Positions 1 through 7,648 of a stretch of DNA of 64,000 nt are shown in pieces. Made by a program: the position numbers and the translations under genes. Position 1 is the first letter of the stretch. Each line of letters begins with the position of its first letter. The DNA comes from Salinimicrobium terrae DSM 17865 (lineage in GTDB: Bacteria > Bacteroidota > Bacteroidia > Flavobacteriales > Flavobacteriaceae): NCBI RefSeq assembly GCF_000424665.1, contig NZ_KE384221.1:1-64000 (forward strand), in the 5' to 3' direction. The notes beneath the pieces were generated by a model that did not search any database, was not told the origin of the DNA, and saw only the letters and a program-made list of their open reading frames with translations.

Positions 1-1
1 G

Positions 2-262
2 CCAGGGAAACCCACACAGAATGCTTTTATTGAACGATTCAACGGCACCTATAGAAGAGGAGTTTTAAATAAATACATTTTTGAAGACTTGAATCAGGTA
101 AGAGAACAAACTCAAATCTGGATGGATGATTATAATAATCAAAGACCACATGATGCATTAGGAAAAATGGCACCAATAGAATATGCTGAATTTAATTCTC
201 TATTAGCGACTACAGATAAAACCAAAAACAATAATTTTATCCCATCAAGCAGTTCTAATTAG
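2..262 (+). mobile_element. IS3-family transposase (OrfB/InsK-like), C-terminal end only
   Basis: The frame is open from the window edge to a TAG at 260-262, giving 86 residues. It reads as the end of a DDE integrase-core transposase of the IS3 group: the segment [13 protein letters not shown] carries the last catalytic Glu, followed by a Trp-rich stretch ([12 protein letters not shown]) and a GKMAPIEY-like motif, all typical of OrfB. The catalytic Asp residues and the left end lie outside the window. The terminal inverted repeat could not be fixed from one end; it should lie in the few tens of bases after the stop. The next reading frame looks like the 3' part of an unrelated gene, so this copy probably inserted into that gene. 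Catalytic domain identification is from recalled family motifs. Confidence 0.88.
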
Positions 263-481
263 GGGAAGCTTACAGATCATGTTGAGGTTGAAGTTTATCC
301 CGAAGTCCATGCACTATTTGCTACTCCCGACTCACTTAAAAAACTGGTAAGGCTGGTGGAGCCTAAAAATCATTTTCTGGGGAGTGATATAAAATCAAAA
401 AATACTGAGGTGGTGGTAGAGGAGATCGTTGAGTTTTTGAGTGGAACACTGAATCTGGATCTTATTTTCAGAAGTAAATAA
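263..481 (+). pseudogene. alpha/beta-hydrolase C-terminal fragment, truncated by the IS
   Basis: Directly after the transposase stop the same frame stays open to a TAA at 479-481. The residues (PEVHALFATPDSLKKL, then LVRLVEPKNHFLGSD) resemble the end of an alpha/beta hydrolase, with NHF in the place of the catalytic-His loop and a final amphipathic helix. No start codon or nucleophile region is present, so the 5' part must lie beyond or be lost to the insertion. The first few codons probably belong to the IS right end and not to the hydrolase. The family assignment rests on a short stretch and is moderate. The fragment lies tail-to-tail with the minus-strand arsenic genes. Confidence 0.5.
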
Positions 482-594
482 TACTGTTGTTTGGGGGAGA
501 GCCGGGATGGATCAACTTTTTGAACCGGAAGCAGGGAGTTATCATTTTATGAAAATTAACTCTCTACTCCTGACCGATCCACCGCCGGAGCATA

Positions 595-1622
595 TCAATA
601 CCGCTTCCTGTTCGCATAATTCACCAGCGAAAGCATTACCGGTACTTCTACCAGAACTCCCACTACACAAACTAATGCCGCCGGACTATCCAGACCAAAT
701 AAACCAATAGCAACAGCAACAGATAATTCAAAGAAATTACTGGCACCAATCATGGCAGCCGGTGCGCATACCTGGTGCGATAACTTTAGCCTTTTACCTG
801 CAAACCAGGTTGCGAAGAAGATAAAATAGGTCTGGATGATCAATGGCACCGCCATTAATACAATAATGAGCGGATTATTGGAATATTCTCCCCTTGAAAA
901 GCAAAAAGTAATATGAGGGTCAGTAAAAGGGCGATAACACTTAGCGGTTTGAACTTTGGTAGAAAATCTGATTGGAACCAGTCCTTTCCGTGCTTTTTAA
1001 CTAACAAATTGCTTGTCAGGATTCCTGCCACCAATGGAACCACTACGTAAATGAGGATACTAAGGATGAGTGTTTCATAAGGTACAACTACATCTGTTAT
1101 TCCAAGCAATAGCCCTACAATAGGAACATAAGCGATCAGGATGATAAGGTCATTTACCGAAACCTGCATTAGTGTATAATTAGGATCCCCATCTGTAAGA
1201 TAGGACCAGACAAATACCATTGCAGTGCAGGGTGCTGCTCCCAGTATTATTGCACCGGCGATATATTCCCCGGCAAGGGCGGGATCAATAAAGGCGGCAA
1301 AAATTTTAGTAAAGAAGATCCAGGCAAAAAAGGCCATGGTAAAAGGTTTGATTAACCAGTTCATAACCAGCGTCAGTACGATACCTTTTGGTCTTTTTCC
1401 AATTTTTTTGATACTGGTGAAGTCTATTTGCAACATCATTGGATAGATCATTAACCAGATAAGAATAGCAATGGGAATATTCACCTGGTAGATCTCCCAG
1501 GTGCTCATAACTTTCATTGCGTCTCCCGCGATGTAGCCAATAAAGACACCCCCTGCAATACAGAGAGCAACCCATAAACTCAGATATTTTTCAAAAAAGT
1601 CGATCTGTTTCTTGTTGGGCAT
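595..1622 (-). pseudogene. arsB: ACR3-family arsenite efflux permease, split by a frameshift
   Basis: Two abutting minus-strand frames together make one ACR3 transporter of about 340 residues, the usual family length. The first (855-1622) covers the N-terminal membrane segments and contains the conserved GAAPCTAMVFVWS stretch with the Cys needed for As(III) transport, and VNDLIIL. The second (595-855) supplies the last segments (IGASNFFELSVAVAI, then VLVEVPVMLSLV). The join is near 870-880: after FQGEN the first frame drifts into seven unrelated residues and stops, while the next frame reads NNPLIIVLMAVPL, which continues the family sequence. One missing base near there would restore a single frame. 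It is either a real inactivating mutation or an assembly error in a short AT-rich run. Last gene of an arsR operon; expected in the inner membrane. Confidence 0.85.
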
Positions 1623-1651
1623 GGCATGTGAAATTTGGAGGTAGTTGATTT

Positions 1652-2431
1652 TTAATATCCGTTCCGGAGATTTTCTGCGTATACATTCGGGAGCCGGCTG
1701 TCTTCTATGGCTTTTGCTGCTTTTTCAATGTCGTATTCAAATCTGACGAATTGTGGTTTTATGCTGTTTTTGTTAAGAACTGAAGTGTTTTCATTTATTT
1801 CAAGGATTACGTAGCAGCCGCGGTTATCATTGTCTTTAGGTTTTCCAACTGAACCCAAATTAATGGCGTGCCTAAAATGTGCTTTTCCTGAATTTCCTGA
1901 ATTCAAGGTGCGGTGGTAAGGCTTATGTGTATGACCGAAACACATAATATCGGCGTTTGCGTCTTCCATGATTCGCAACAGACTTTTCTCTGCCCGGTCT
2001 TCAAAAAGATATTCGTTTATTTTACGTGGACTTCCATGCACCAACAGCAGATTCAGCTTTTCATCATTTAGCTGAAACTCCACCCGTATATGAGCGGGAA
2101 GATTTTTAAGATAATCCCGGTTCCTGTCTGAAATCAATTCATTGGTCAGGGAAATTGAAACTGCACCGTTGGCTTTTTCCTCATCGGTTTTATAGGCACA
2201 GCCACATTCGCCACTATTCCTGCCAATCCCATAATCATAATTTCCAGCGATTGTAGGAATTTGACGTTTCCTTATTTCTTCAGTTACTTCATTAGGCCAA
2301 ATATTGTATCCTACCAGGTCTCCCAAACAATAAACGGAATCAATATTCCTTTTTTCTACATCTCTAAAGAAAGCTTCCAGCGCCGGAAGGTTAGCATGGA
2401 TGTCACTGAATAACGCAATTTTCATGGGCAA
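1652..2431 (-). CDS. Calcineurin-like metallophosphoesterase of the arsenic cluster
   Basis: A 259-residue member of the metallophosphatase superfamily. The metal ligands are visible in order: SDIH (D10, H12), GDLVGY (D38), GNYD (N64), VHGSP (H132) and GHTH (H167, H169). The length and simple two-layer fold match YfcE/MJ0936-type phosphodiesterases; the physiological substrate is unknown. A Cys-rich insertion (ECGC, residues 75-78) is unusual and could bind a thiophilic metalloid, but that is inference. It lies 11 bases downstream of arsR and 29 bases upstream of acr3, so it should be co-transcribed with them and induced by arsenite or antimonite. From memory, metallophosphoesterases are recurrent passengers of Bacteroidota ars operons. 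Confidence 0.88.
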   Translation of the reverse strand: MPMKIALFSDIHANLPALEAFFRDVEKRNIDSVYCLGDLVGYNIWPNEVTEEIRKRQIPTIAGNYDYGIGRNSGECGCAYKTDEEKANGAVSISLTNELISDRNRDYLKNLPAHIRVEFQLNDEKLNLLLVHGSPRKINEYLFEDRAEKSLLRIMEDANADIMCFGHTHKPYHRTLNSGNSGKAHFRHAINLGSVGKPKDNDNRGCYVILEINENTSVLNKNSIKPQFVRFEYDIEKAAKAIEDSRLPNVYAENLRNGY

Positions 2432-2442
2432 AAACTATGGGT

Positions 2443-2778
2443 TCAGCAGCAATCCTTTGAAGTTGGATCCCTGTATTGATTAAAGATTTGATTAAATTTT
2501 TGCTGAATTTCGGTCCATCTCCTTGGATTTATACAGTAATTTACACTCGTTCCCTCTATTGTTCCCTGGATGATCCGAATATCCTTTAATTCGCGCAGGT
2601 GCTGACTAATGGTAGCTTGTGCCAGCCCCAGTTCATTCACCAGGTCGCCGTTGATACAGGTGTCAGATTTCAGAAGGAATTCAATTATTGCAATTCTTGC
2701 AGGATGGGCTAGGGCTTTTGCAGACAGTGCCAGTTCGTTCTGAGCTTCAGTAAAAAGATCGCTTTTAGTTACTCCCAT
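2443..2778 (-). CDS. arsR: ArsR-family metalloregulatory repressor
   Basis: A 111-residue winged-helix protein of the ArsR/SmtB family. Residues 16-85 hold the helix-turn-helix, including the recognition stretch AQATISQHLREL. It lacks the classical CVCDL motif of the E. coli protein. Candidate As(III)-binding thiols are Cys41 next to the DNA-binding helices, Cys82, and a C-terminal CC pair (110-111), an arrangement that would place the sensor site at the C-terminus. It is the first gene of a minus-strand operon with a metallophosphoesterase and an arsenite permease. An imperfect palindrome 35 bases upstream of its start is a good autoregulatory operator. Confidence 0.9.
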   Translation of the reverse strand: MGVTKSDLFTEAQNELALSAKALAHPARIAIIEFLLKSDTCINGDLVNELGLAQATISQHLRELKDIRIIQGTIEGTSVNYCINPRRWTEIQQKFNQIFNQYRDPTSKDCC

Positions 2779-2812
2779 AATTAGTATATTGGTAAAACGT
2801 ATTCCGTTTCCA

Positions 2813-2830
2813 TATCGTGATATTACGATA
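2813..2830 (-). promoter_or_regulatory. Probable ArsR operator
   Basis: The 18 bases form TATCGTGATATTACGATA, an inverted repeat with half-sites TATCGT and ACGATA and only one mismatched pair near the centre. It sits 35 bases upstream of the arsR start, where it would overlap the promoter. The shape and AT-rich core match ArsR/SmtB-type operators, so derepression by arsenite is the likely regulation. Assignment is by position and symmetry. Confidence 0.72.
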
Positions 2831-3112
2831 AATAAAAATTACCAGGAAAGAAAATGATCATTTTTGAGGAGAATCATTAAAAAAATTTCAGGAATTAAAA
2901 AATGTGTCATAAATGGTAAGAAAGCCAGTGGTTATTTTAAGTTGATTTACCGAAGGGATTAGCATCTGTCAATGCTTTTCTTTTGAAGAATTCGGAATTT
3001 CTTTTATATTATAAGAATATGAAAAAGTTAATTTTACCTCCTCCTCAACGTACCCACCCTTTCAGGAAAAGTGGCCACTTTGGTTGTGTTTCTGAGAAAT
3101 AAAAAATGAAAA

Positions 3113-3490
3113 ATGAGTAAAAAGAGGATTCTTATAGTTGATGATGATTCGGGAATTGGAGAAATGCTCAAAACCCTTCTCGAATTCTACGAATATGAGG
3201 TCACCGTTACCGAAAAACCGGAAAAAACTGAAAAGCTTATTATAGAAAAAAAGATAAATTTGGTGCTGCTGGATATGCTTATCTCGGGTGTTAATGGTAC
3301 AGATGTTTGTGCCCGGATTAGATATAATCCGGAAACTGAAGATACTCCTGTCCTAATGATGTCAGCTTTACATGATGCCGGAACTAAATGCAGGGAAGCC
3401 GGGGCAAATGACTTTATAGCTAAACCTTTTGAGATGGACCAGTTAACAGAAAAGATCCAGGCTATTTTAATCCGGAATAATGAAAATTAA
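3113..3490 (+). CDS. Single-domain response regulator (CheY-like)
   Basis: A 125-residue receiver domain with no output domain. The acidic pocket is D10 and D11, the phospho-acceptor is D54 in LLLDML, the conserved Ser is S84 and the Lys is K104 in AKPF. It would be phosphorylated by a histidine kinase not encoded next to it and act by protein-protein contact. Its stop overlaps the end of the convergent phosphodiesterase gene by four bases. The upstream 280 bases contain no other recognisable gene. Confidence 0.9.
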   Translation: MSKKRILIVDDDSGIGEMLKTLLEFYEYEVTVTEKPEKTEKLIIEKKINLVLLDMLISGVNGTDVCARIRYNPETEDTPVLMMSALHDAGTKCREAGANDFIAKPFEMDQLTEKIQAILIRNNEN

Positions 3491-4347
3491 TCTCTAGCAT
3501 TTTTGTCGCAGCCTAAAATCCGTTCAGGATAATCGGTTATTATACCATCTACTCCTAAAGTGATCATCTCTCTTGTTCTGCTTTTGCTGTTCACCGTCCA
3601 GGGTATGACTTTAAGATCCTTTAACTGCATTTCATCTATTTGTTCTTTTTCTTTTATCTGTTTATAGTAAGGCGCAATGACGTCGGGGGTAAAATCGAGG
3701 TGACTTAGCCCCTCGTGCAAGGGAGTTTTGTAGAGGAGATATGAGGTTTTAATTTCCGGATATTCTTTCTTTAATGTATTGAGAAAATTGGCGTCAAAAG
3801 ATTTGATGATCACTGATTCCTGCATTTCCTGCTTTCGAATGATTTCCATGATCAATTTTGCAAATTCCCGGGGATACGGCTGAAAGATTCCATAGTCCTG
3901 TGGTTTGGATTTTATCTCGAGATAATATTTTATTGGCGCCAGGTCTATATTTTTTCTGAAGTCTTCTGCTTTTTTGAAAATTTCGCTCAGGAGTGGTTTG
4001 TAAGAATCTATTATTTTCTGATCTCTGTACCGATGACTCTTTATTAGCCCTGTTTTATATTGTTTTATGGTTGCATACTCCATTTTATAAAGGTTGTGCT
4101 CCTTTTGTTTGGAAGGGCTTATTCTTTTTCCGTCAGGAGTGATCAGCGTTTTAGCTGCCATATATGGTTCGTGGGAAACAACAACTTTTTTATCGGCAGA
4201 AATAACAAGATCCATTTCCAGCCCATGAACACCCAGAGCCACGGCACTGAGAAAACCCTCAGTACAATTTTCGGGAAATTGAGAAACATGACCTCTGTGG
4301 CTAATTACCTCAAATGTGGGATTAGAAATGACATTTTTGACACTCAT
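3487..4347 (-). CDS. Glycerophosphodiester phosphodiesterase
   Basis: 286 residues of the GDPD TIM-barrel family, which splits glycerophosphodiesters to sn-glycerol 3-phosphate and an alcohol. The active-site signature is present: SHRG (H17, R18), EMD (E44, D46) and SHEP (H59), followed by the late WTVNS and GIITDYPE motifs. There is no evident signal peptide, so a cytoplasmic location is likely, although some relatives are exported. It ends tail-to-tail with the CheY-like gene. A small plus-strand frame inside it is a shadow. Confidence 0.9.
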   Translation of the reverse strand: MSVKNVISNPTFEVISHRGHVSQFPENCTEGFLSAVALGVHGLEMDLVISADKKVVVSHEPYMAAKTLITPDGKRISPSKQKEHNLYKMEYATIKQYKTGLIKSHRYRDQKIIDSYKPLLSEIFKKAEDFRKNIDLAPIKYYLEIKSKPQDYGIFQPYPREFAKLIMEIIRKQEMQESVIIKSFDANFLNTLKKEYPEIKTSYLLYKTPLHEGLSHLDFTPDVIAPYYKQIKEKEQIDEMQLKDLKVIPWTVNSKSRTREMITLGVDGIITDYPERILGCDKNARD

Positions 4348-4438
4348 TTAGGAATTTTACTAGTAAAGGTCAGGAAATAACGGGTAGTGTTCGAAAAATA
4401 AGTATAAAAATACTATGAATCTCTTTTTTAATGGAAAA

Positions 4439-4460
4439 AGCCGTCCCTGGAGGGACGGCT
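4439..4460 (-). terminator. Intrinsic terminator, probably bidirectional
   Basis: A perfect 9-bp stem (AGCCGTCCC and its complement) with loop TGGA is followed on the minus strand by a T-run. It lies about 100 bases after the stop of the small lipoprotein gene read in that direction. Confidence 0.8.
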
Positions 4461-4555
4461 TTAAAAGTCCTGCTGGCAGGCTCTTCCACGTCTTTCGATA
4501 TTTTTAATGTAAGAATATGGGTTTCAAAACATTAAAAGCTAAACAATTTTAGCTA

Positions 4556-4792
4556 TTAGTGTTCCATTTCCTGGTGTTCCATGTGGTCATCGGTTTCATG
4601 AATCTCTTCATGGATCTCATGTTCCACTTTCTCAGCACCTTTCTCTACTTCATCGGCAGCACGGCGGGTTCCGTCTTCAATATCTTCCCCAATTGCCTCC
4701 ACCGCATCTTCGGTCTTTTCCTGTGTTGTTTCTCTACAGGAGTAGGTGGCGAGGGTAAGTGCTGTAATAATAAATAAGAATATTTTTTTCAT
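4556..4792 (-). CDS. Small acidic lipoprotein
   Basis: 78 residues. An N-terminal hydrophobic segment ends in a lipobox (TYSC, lipidated Cys19), followed by RETT and a highly charged Glu-rich helical tail ending in several His residues (HEEIHETDDHMEHQEMEH). It resembles the adjacent gene at 4864-5079 in the signal region, the CRETT start of the mature part and the repeating acidic spacing, so the two are tandem paralogs. The His/Glu-rich end might bind metal ions, but no function is known to me. Lies between two terminators, so it is probably transcribed alone. Confidence 0.78.
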   Translation of the reverse strand: MKKIFLFIITALTLATYSCRETTQEKTEDAVEAIGEDIEDGTRRAADEVEKGAEKVEHEIHEEIHETDDHMEHQEMEH

Positions 4793-4810
4793 AATATTAC
4801 TTTTAAAGTT

Positions 4811-4838
4811 AAAAAGCCATAAGAGAACTTATGGCTTT
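4811..4838 (-). terminator. Intrinsic terminator between the two lipoprotein genes
   Basis: An 11-bp perfect stem (AAAGCCATAAG and complement) with loop AGAA, followed on the minus strand by a T-run. It separates the gene at 4864-5079 from its downstream paralog. Confidence 0.85.
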
Positions 4839-4863
4839 AGATTCTGTAAGAAAGAAGGAATTA

Positions 4864-5079
4864 TTAAATCTCCTCATCCTCGTTAACTTCCTCTTCATAT
4901 TCTTCCTCTATCTCATTTCCTGTTTCCTCAAGACCAGACTCTATGTCTTCTCCTGTTTCTTCAAGATCATTCCCTACTTCTTCGAAGTCATTTTCAATAT
5001 TTTCCTCCGTAGTCTCTCTACAAGAGTAGATCGACAGTGTAAAGGAAGCTACCAGTAATCCTAAAAATAATTTTTTCAT
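4864..5079 (-). CDS. Small acidic lipoprotein, paralog of the neighbour
   Basis: The start is taken at 5079 (MKKLFLGLL), since upstream codons to 5106 do not look like a signal sequence. The 71-residue product has a hydrophobic leader ending in the lipobox IYSC (Cys20), then RETTEE and a low-complexity tail of Glu, Asp, Gly and Asn with a period near ten residues (EEVGNDLEETGEDIESGLEE). It is strongly acidic and likely helical or disordered. Paralogous to the lipoprotein at 4556-4792. Role unknown; located in the inner or outer membrane on the periplasmic side. Confidence 0.75.
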   Translation of the reverse strand: MKKLFLGLLVASFTLSIYSCRETTEENIENDFEEVGNDLEETGEDIESGLEETGNEIEEEYEEEVNEDEEI

Positions 5080-5188
5080 GTTAGTATGTTTAATTAGTTG
5101 AAACAAATTTAAACTATTTTTTTTTATATATGCAAAAGCAGTAATTGAATAATATGCTGCTTCAGGTCTTATTAAAAGGTTGTTATTG

Positions 5189-6424
5189 TTAATCTTTTAA
5201 GAGATATTCTATAATAATTTTGGTTGCTCCTGTATTTTTATGAATATAAGCCACTGCATTCAATCCTGTCCTCTCCCGTAGATCCTTATCTTCAACCAGC
5301 GTAGTGAGAATAGCATAGGCTTCAGTTTCGTCCCGAACAGAAATTAACCCTCCGGCTTCTTTTAATTCTCCTGCTTCAGGAAACTTTGAATGGTTTTTGC
5401 CAATAACCACCGGAACTCCAAAAGCGGCAGGTTCTAAAATATTGTGCAGCCCTGTTTCTCCTGCGGCGCCTCCAACGTAGGCAACATCGGCATAGCTGTA
5501 GATTTTCGTAAGCAGCCCTACGTTATCAACTATAAGCACTCCGTGATCCTTAAACCGCTCATTATCTTTTTCTGAATATAACACTGTACTTACACGAAGT
5601 TTTTTACGGAAAGCCTCAATTTTTTCTTTTTTAATCGCATGCGGAGCAATAATGAATTTCACTCCCGCACTGTTCTTGTCAATAAATTCTATCAATAACT
5701 CTTCGTCTTCCGGCCAGGTACTTCCCGCAACTATACAAAGATCATCTCCTAAAAATGTTTCAACAAAGTTTAGATGGTTATCCTGTTCCAGTTGAGCACT
5801 TACACGGTCAAATCTTGTATCGCCGCTTTTCACAATATTCTCAAATCCCAATTCATGTAAAAGCTTAACGGACTTTTCATTCTGAAGAAAAAAATATTCG
5901 AACGCTTCCAGATATTTTCGCATCCATTTTCCATAGCGCTGGAAAAATACCTGGTCCTTCCTGAAGGCTCCCGAAATAAGCAGAGTTCTTATTTCTCTCT
6001 TCTTTAGCTCCTTTAAAAAGTTAGGCCAAAATTCATATTTCACGAAAAGTACCCAGTCCGGATGCACCATATCCAGAAATCTGCCGGCATTTGATTCTGT
6101 ATCCAAAGGTAGATAAGTAACGATATCTGCTACCGAAGTATTTTTTTTTACTTCATACCCTGAAGGGGAGAAGAAGCTGAGTACGATCTTATGCTCAGGG
6201 AAAAATTCCTTTACCTTAAGGATCACCGGCACTGCCTGTTCATATTCGCCTAAAGAAGCTGCGTGAAACCAGATAGTTTTGTCTGTAGGGGTAATTTCAG
6301 CTGCCAGTTGATCAAAAAGTTTTTTTCTTCCTTCTCTAAAAAGTTTAAGTTTTTCATTAAACCTTCCGGCAAGCGGCAGAAGCTTTTCAGTAGAGTTTAC
6401 GGCAAAATTGTAGAGGAAGTGCAA
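5189..6424 (-). CDS. waaA: 3-deoxy-D-manno-octulosonic acid (Kdo) transferase
   Basis: A 411-residue GT30 glycosyltransferase that adds Kdo from CMP-Kdo to the lipid A precursor at the inner membrane. The N-terminus has the membrane-anchoring segment, then the acceptor-side motif IWFHAASLGEYEQ with the catalytic-base Glu in GEYEQ, and the C-terminal half carries the donor-site stretch YVGGAAGETGLHNILEPAA. Length matches other Bacteroidota WaaA proteins. It is transcribed away from a DegT-family aminotransferase, with 84 bases between the two starts, an arrangement I recall in other flavobacteria. Confidence 0.94.
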   Translation of the reverse strand: MHFLYNFAVNSTEKLLPLAGRFNEKLKLFREGRKKLFDQLAAEITPTDKTIWFHAASLGEYEQAVPVILKVKEFFPEHKIVLSFFSPSGYEVKKNTSVADIVTYLPLDTESNAGRFLDMVHPDWVLFVKYEFWPNFLKELKKREIRTLLISGAFRKDQVFFQRYGKWMRKYLEAFEYFFLQNEKSVKLLHELGFENIVKSGDTRFDRVSAQLEQDNHLNFVETFLGDDLCIVAGSTWPEDEELLIEFIDKNSAGVKFIIAPHAIKKEKIEAFRKKLRVSTVLYSEKDNERFKDHGVLIVDNVGLLTKIYSYADVAYVGGAAGETGLHNILEPAAFGVPVVIGKNHSKFPEAGELKEAGGLISVRDETEAYAILTTLVEDKDLRERTGLNAVAYIHKNTGATKIIIEYLLKD

Positions 6425-6460
6425 GGCAGGTATTTTGAAAGCTAAATTAACAAAATCCCA

Positions 6461-6490
6461 TTGAGAAAAGTGGCATTCTTCGTATTTTCG
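6461..6490 (+). promoter_or_regulatory. Bacteroidota-type promoter of the DegT aminotransferase gene
   Basis: TTG at 6461-6463, then a 19-base spacer, then TATTTTCG at 6483-6490, close to the Bacteroidota sigma-A consensus TTG-N19-TAnnTTTG. It ends 18 bases before the start codon at 6509, so the mRNA leader would be only about ten bases. Confidence 0.6.
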
Positions 6491-6508
6491 TAAGCCTAAT
6501 TTAATGAC

Positions 6509-7642
6509 ATGAAGAAACTACAAATGGTTGACCTTAAAGGTCAGTATAAAAAGATAAAAGATACCGTAAATAATTCTGTTTTAGAAGTTCTTGACACCAC
6601 TGCTTTTATAAATGGCCCCGAAGTTCATGCTTTCCAAAAAGAACTGGAAGAATATCTTAATGTAAAACATGTAATTCCCTGCGCTAACGGTACAGACGCA
6701 TTGCAAATAGCCATGATGGGTCTGGGATTAAAACCAGGGGACGAAGTGATCACAGCCGATTTTACCTTTGCCGCAACCGTAGAGGTAATTGCGCTTTTAC
6801 AGTTAACTCCTGTTCTTGTAGATGTAGAACCAGATACTTTTAACATTGATCCCGAAGCTATAAAAAAAGCAATTACCCCTAAAACAAAAGCCATAGTGCC
6901 GGTCCACCTGTTCGGGCAACCGGCAAACATGGATGCTATTATGGAGATCGCCCGGGAACATGACCTTTATGTAATAGAAGATAATGCCCAGGCAATAGGT
7001 TCTAATTACCATTTTAAGGACGGAACTACTAAAAAAGCCGGTGCCATAGGCCAGGTGGCATCCACTTCCTTTTTTCCTTCAAAGAACCTGGGTTGTTATG
7101 GAGATGGAGGTGCTATTTTTACCAATGATGATAACCTGGCACATACCATTAGAGGGATTGTAAATCACGGGATGTATGAACGATATCATCACGATGTGGT
7201 GGGGGTGAACTCCAGGCTTGACAGTTTACAGGCAGCAGTACTGCGGGCAAAACTTCCAAATCTTGATACATACAACAAAGCCAGGCAGGAGGCCGCCAAA
7301 AAATATACCGCTGCCCTCAAAGGGGTAGAGGGAATTACAGTTCCATATACCGAAGGAGAAAATGATACTCATGTCTACCATCAATATACTATTAAAATAG
7401 CCGATGGTAAAAGAGATGCTCTTGCAGCTCACCTGTCAAAAAAGGGAATTCCCTACGGGATTTATTACCCAATCCCGCTTCACAATCAAAAAGCATACAA
7501 AGATGAACGATACAAAGAAGCCGATTTTCCTGTGACCAACAGGTTAGTGGAGGAAGTGATCTCGCTTCCTATGCACACCGAACTGGATGATGAACAAATT
7601 TCCTATATTACCGGTTCTATTACTGAATTTTTAAAACAATAG
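6509..7642 (+). CDS. DegT/DnrJ/EryC1/StrS-family sugar aminotransferase
   Basis: 377 residues, a PLP-dependent fold-type I enzyme that transaminates nucleotide-linked keto-sugars in surface polysaccharide synthesis. The PLP lysine is K192 in FFPSKNLG, the phosphate-binding ANGTDAL (59-65) and the cofactor Asp in VIEDNAQAIG (155-164) are intact. The exact sugar substrate cannot be read from sequence. Its position divergent to waaA fits a role in the cell envelope. Six bases separate it from the next gene, so the two are probably co-transcribed. Confidence 0.9.
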   Translation: MKKLQMVDLKGQYKKIKDTVNNSVLEVLDTTAFINGPEVHAFQKELEEYLNVKHVIPCANGTDALQIAMMGLGLKPGDEVITADFTFAATVEVIALLQLTPVLVDVEPDTFNIDPEAIKKAITPKTKAIVPVHLFGQPANMDAIMEIAREHDLYVIEDNAQAIGSNYHFKDGTTKKAGAIGQVASTSFFPSKNLGCYGDGGAIFTNDDNLAHTIRGIVNHGMYERYHHDVVGVNSRLDSLQAAVLRAKLPNLDTYNKARQEAAKKYTAALKGVEGITVPYTEGENDTHVYHQYTIKIADGKRDALAAHLSKKGIPYGIYYPIPLHNQKAYKDERYKEADFPVTNRLVEEVISLPMHTELDDEQISYITGSITEFLKQ

Positions 7643-7648
7643 TTCCTT

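Noticed and set aside
507-710. Plus-strand frame of 67 codons after the hydrolase fragment
   Set aside because: It runs opposite to the arsenite permease and overlaps its 3' end; no family features.
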